Positions 6,487 to 7,431 of a stretch of 7,431 nucleotides of DNA are shown piece after piece. The notes under the pieces were generated by a model that was not told where the DNA came from, did not search any database, and saw nothing but the letters and a program-made list of their open reading frames with translations. The stretch is from Bacteroidota bacterium. Lineage in GTDB: Bacteria; Bacteroidota; Bacteroidia; Sphingobacteriales; Sphingobacteriaceae. Both the position numbers and the translations under genes were made by a program. The stretch spans positions 1-7,431 of the forward strand of contig JABDEQ010000099.1 of the NCBI GenBank assembly GCA_013286985.1, given 5' to 3'. The number at the start of each line of letters is the position of its first letter. The first letter of the stretch is position 1.

Positions 6487-7230
6487 TCACCAGCCTGTGC
6501 CTTCCCAAAAAATGCCCTGTTTCTTGTCGGCCCTCAACTTTACGTTAAGGGTTTTTTCGGTTTTGCCATCGTCTACGCCGGTAAAAGCCGCCTGGTCGCT
6601 CTTTTTATCATATAGCTGAATTTTATCCACCATATCGGCCCGTATGTTGCGGGTCACCAATGTAGGGTCATCGCCAAAAAACTCTTCTCCGTCAACCAAA
6701 ACTTTGCTTACAGTCTGGCCCTCGGCGGTAATTTTGCCATCCTTGTCAACCGTTATTCCGGGCAGCTGTTTCAGCAGGTCTTCTACTTTTGCATTGGGTT
6801 GAATAACATAGGCCTTCGCATTAAATTCCGTTGTATCGCCTTTTATTTTCATTTGGGAAGCGGTTCCCTTTATCATTACTTCTTTTAACAAGCGCGTTTT
6901 CAGCGTCATACTGATAGAACCAAAATTGTGCGTCTGATTTGTTGAATCGGGGCCGAATTCTTCCGTATAGTCCGCATAATCCGGATAAGACACCAATAGG
7001 ATGAATTTTCCTTTTGGAAGACCTGCAACAGCAAATGAGCCATCTTTTTCGGCATACGTAAATTTCACCAATACCGAATCCTTTGCCTGCAACACAGCAA
7101 CTGATGCAGTGCCCAGTTTTACGTGTTCAACGCTATCGGCTATTACACCCTTAATGGTATAATTATTTTGCGCAAATGCTGGCACAGCAAATAATGCAAA
7201 AAACATGAAAAGTAAAATTGTAGGTTTCAT
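6487..7230 (-). pseudogene. TonB-receptor-like outer-membrane protein, N-terminal part (signal peptide, CarboxypepD_reg and plug domains; frameshifted)
   Basis: The 247 residues begin with a signal peptide (MKPTILLFMF..., cleavage after AFA, residue 20). A carboxypeptidase-regulatory-like beta-sandwich follows (about 24-118, YTIKGVIADS through SISMTLK). Next is a plug-like domain (about 119-237) with VEDLLKQLPGI (149-159), VLVDGEEFFGDDP (177-189) and DKIQLYDKKSDQAAFTGVDDG (202-222). This is the usual head of SusC-unrelated, TonB-receptor-like barrels of Bacteroidota. After KKQGIF the frame meets an extra base in TTTTTT (6507-6512), reads WEGTGW and stops. Deleting one T restores GIFGKAQAGDGPEGIYQG and the barrel (4437-6458). 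The whole gene spans 4437-7230. No TonB box is clear. The substrate is unknown. A strong promoter lies at 7366-7396. Confidence 0.9.
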
Positions 7231-7306
7231 TAGGTTAATCGGGTAGCCCTAAGGTATAACTAAATACTTAGTAATAAAAGTGCCGTATATGTTAAATTGT
7301 GTTAAA

Positions 7307-7334
7307 ATAGCTCAGATAGTACAATCTGAGCTAT
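7307..7334 (-). promoter_or_regulatory. 11-bp hairpin in the leader of the outer-membrane operon
   Basis: ATAGCTCAGAT (7307-7317) and ATCTGAGCTAT (7324-7334) are perfect 11-base inverted arms around a 6-base loop. Read on the minus strand, the stem is followed by TTTT, which resembles a weak terminator. It lies about 75 bases before the ATG at 7230 and downstream of the candidate promoter. It would therefore sit in the 5' leader and could act as an attenuator, unless it ends a gene lying beyond the window edge. Confidence 0.55.
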
Positions 7335-7365
7335 AGACTCCGAATAGAATATAAACGTTGCACGG

Positions 7366-7396
7366 CAAATGTAATTTAGTAATTTATTTAAGCAGA
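7366..7396 (-). promoter_or_regulatory. Promoter of the outer-membrane protein-GLPGLI operon
   Basis: On the minus strand TCTG (7393-7396) is followed after exactly 19 bases by TACATTTG (7366-7373), an exact -7 box. The -33 has one mismatch to TTTG and the spacing is canonical for the primary sigma factor of Bacteroidota. The implied start is near 7360, giving a leader of about 130 bases. Confidence 0.6.
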
Positions 7397-7406
7397 ACGC
7401 TTAAAT
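7386..7406. promoter_or_regulatory. Perfect 8-5-8 inverted repeat over the -33 element, operator-like
   Basis: ATTTAAGC (7386-7393) and GCTTAAAT (7399-7406) are perfect inverted arms around AGAAC. The site covers the -33 element of the operon promoter, a position where a bound dimer could block or recruit RNA polymerase. It has no T run beyond AAAT, so a terminator is less likely. Confidence 0.45.
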
Positions 7407-7418
7407 GGTTATATGTTC

Positions 7419-7431
7419 CGGCGGTACGCCG
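7419..7431. other. Short GC-rich hairpin at the window edge
   Basis: CGGCG-GTA-CGCCG forms a 5-bp stem in the last 13 bases. It may belong to a feature lying beyond the window. Nothing more can be said. Confidence 0.3.

Noticed and set aside
6504..6518. Programmed -1 ribosomal frameshift at the T6 run
   Set aside because: The barrel frame requires skipping one base (+1), which is the opposite direction of the classic -1 slippery mechanism, and programmed shifts are not known for this family.

Overview
The window looks like a piece of a Bacteroidota chromosome, most likely Sphingobacteriaceae (Mucilaginibacter/Pedobacter-like). The reasons are a GLPGLI-family protein next to a CarboxypepD_reg/outer-membrane-barrel protein, a TerC protein and a long-chain prenyl synthase of Bacteroidota type, promoters of TAnnTTTG type, and starts without clear Shine-Dalgarno sequences. 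The genus is inferred from protein style, not from a search.

Left part (1-1674): a minus-strand pair. A long-chain polyprenyl diphosphate synthase (probably supplying the menaquinone side chain) is followed 3 bases later by a TerC-family membrane protein, whose frame stops after 156 residues, inside the domain. A divergent intergenic region carries a good promoter for the synthase and a perfect 15-base palindrome in front of the next gene.

Middle part (1675-3655): single plus-strand genes. In order these are a small, secreted, arginine-rich protein ending at a strong terminator; tRNA-Ser(GGA) with its own promoter; a dense chain of hairpins with a 26-base direct repeat; a terminator; a DUF1801 protein; and an AT-rich secreted orphan. 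This is the most accessory-looking part of the window.

Right part (3656-7431): a minus-strand operon. A well-formed promoter with an inverted repeat over its -33 element, and a leader of about 130 bases with an 11-bp hairpin, precede a 930-residue TonB-receptor-like outer-membrane protein. That gene is split by a single extra base in a run of six T. A GLPGLI-family exported protein follows 7 bases after it.

I see no defence system, mobile element, CRISPR array or biosynthetic cluster. The points most worth checking are the homopolymer frameshift in the outer-membrane gene, the regulatory architecture of its promoter and leader, the structured repeat behind tRNA-Ser, and the two secreted proteins of unknown function.
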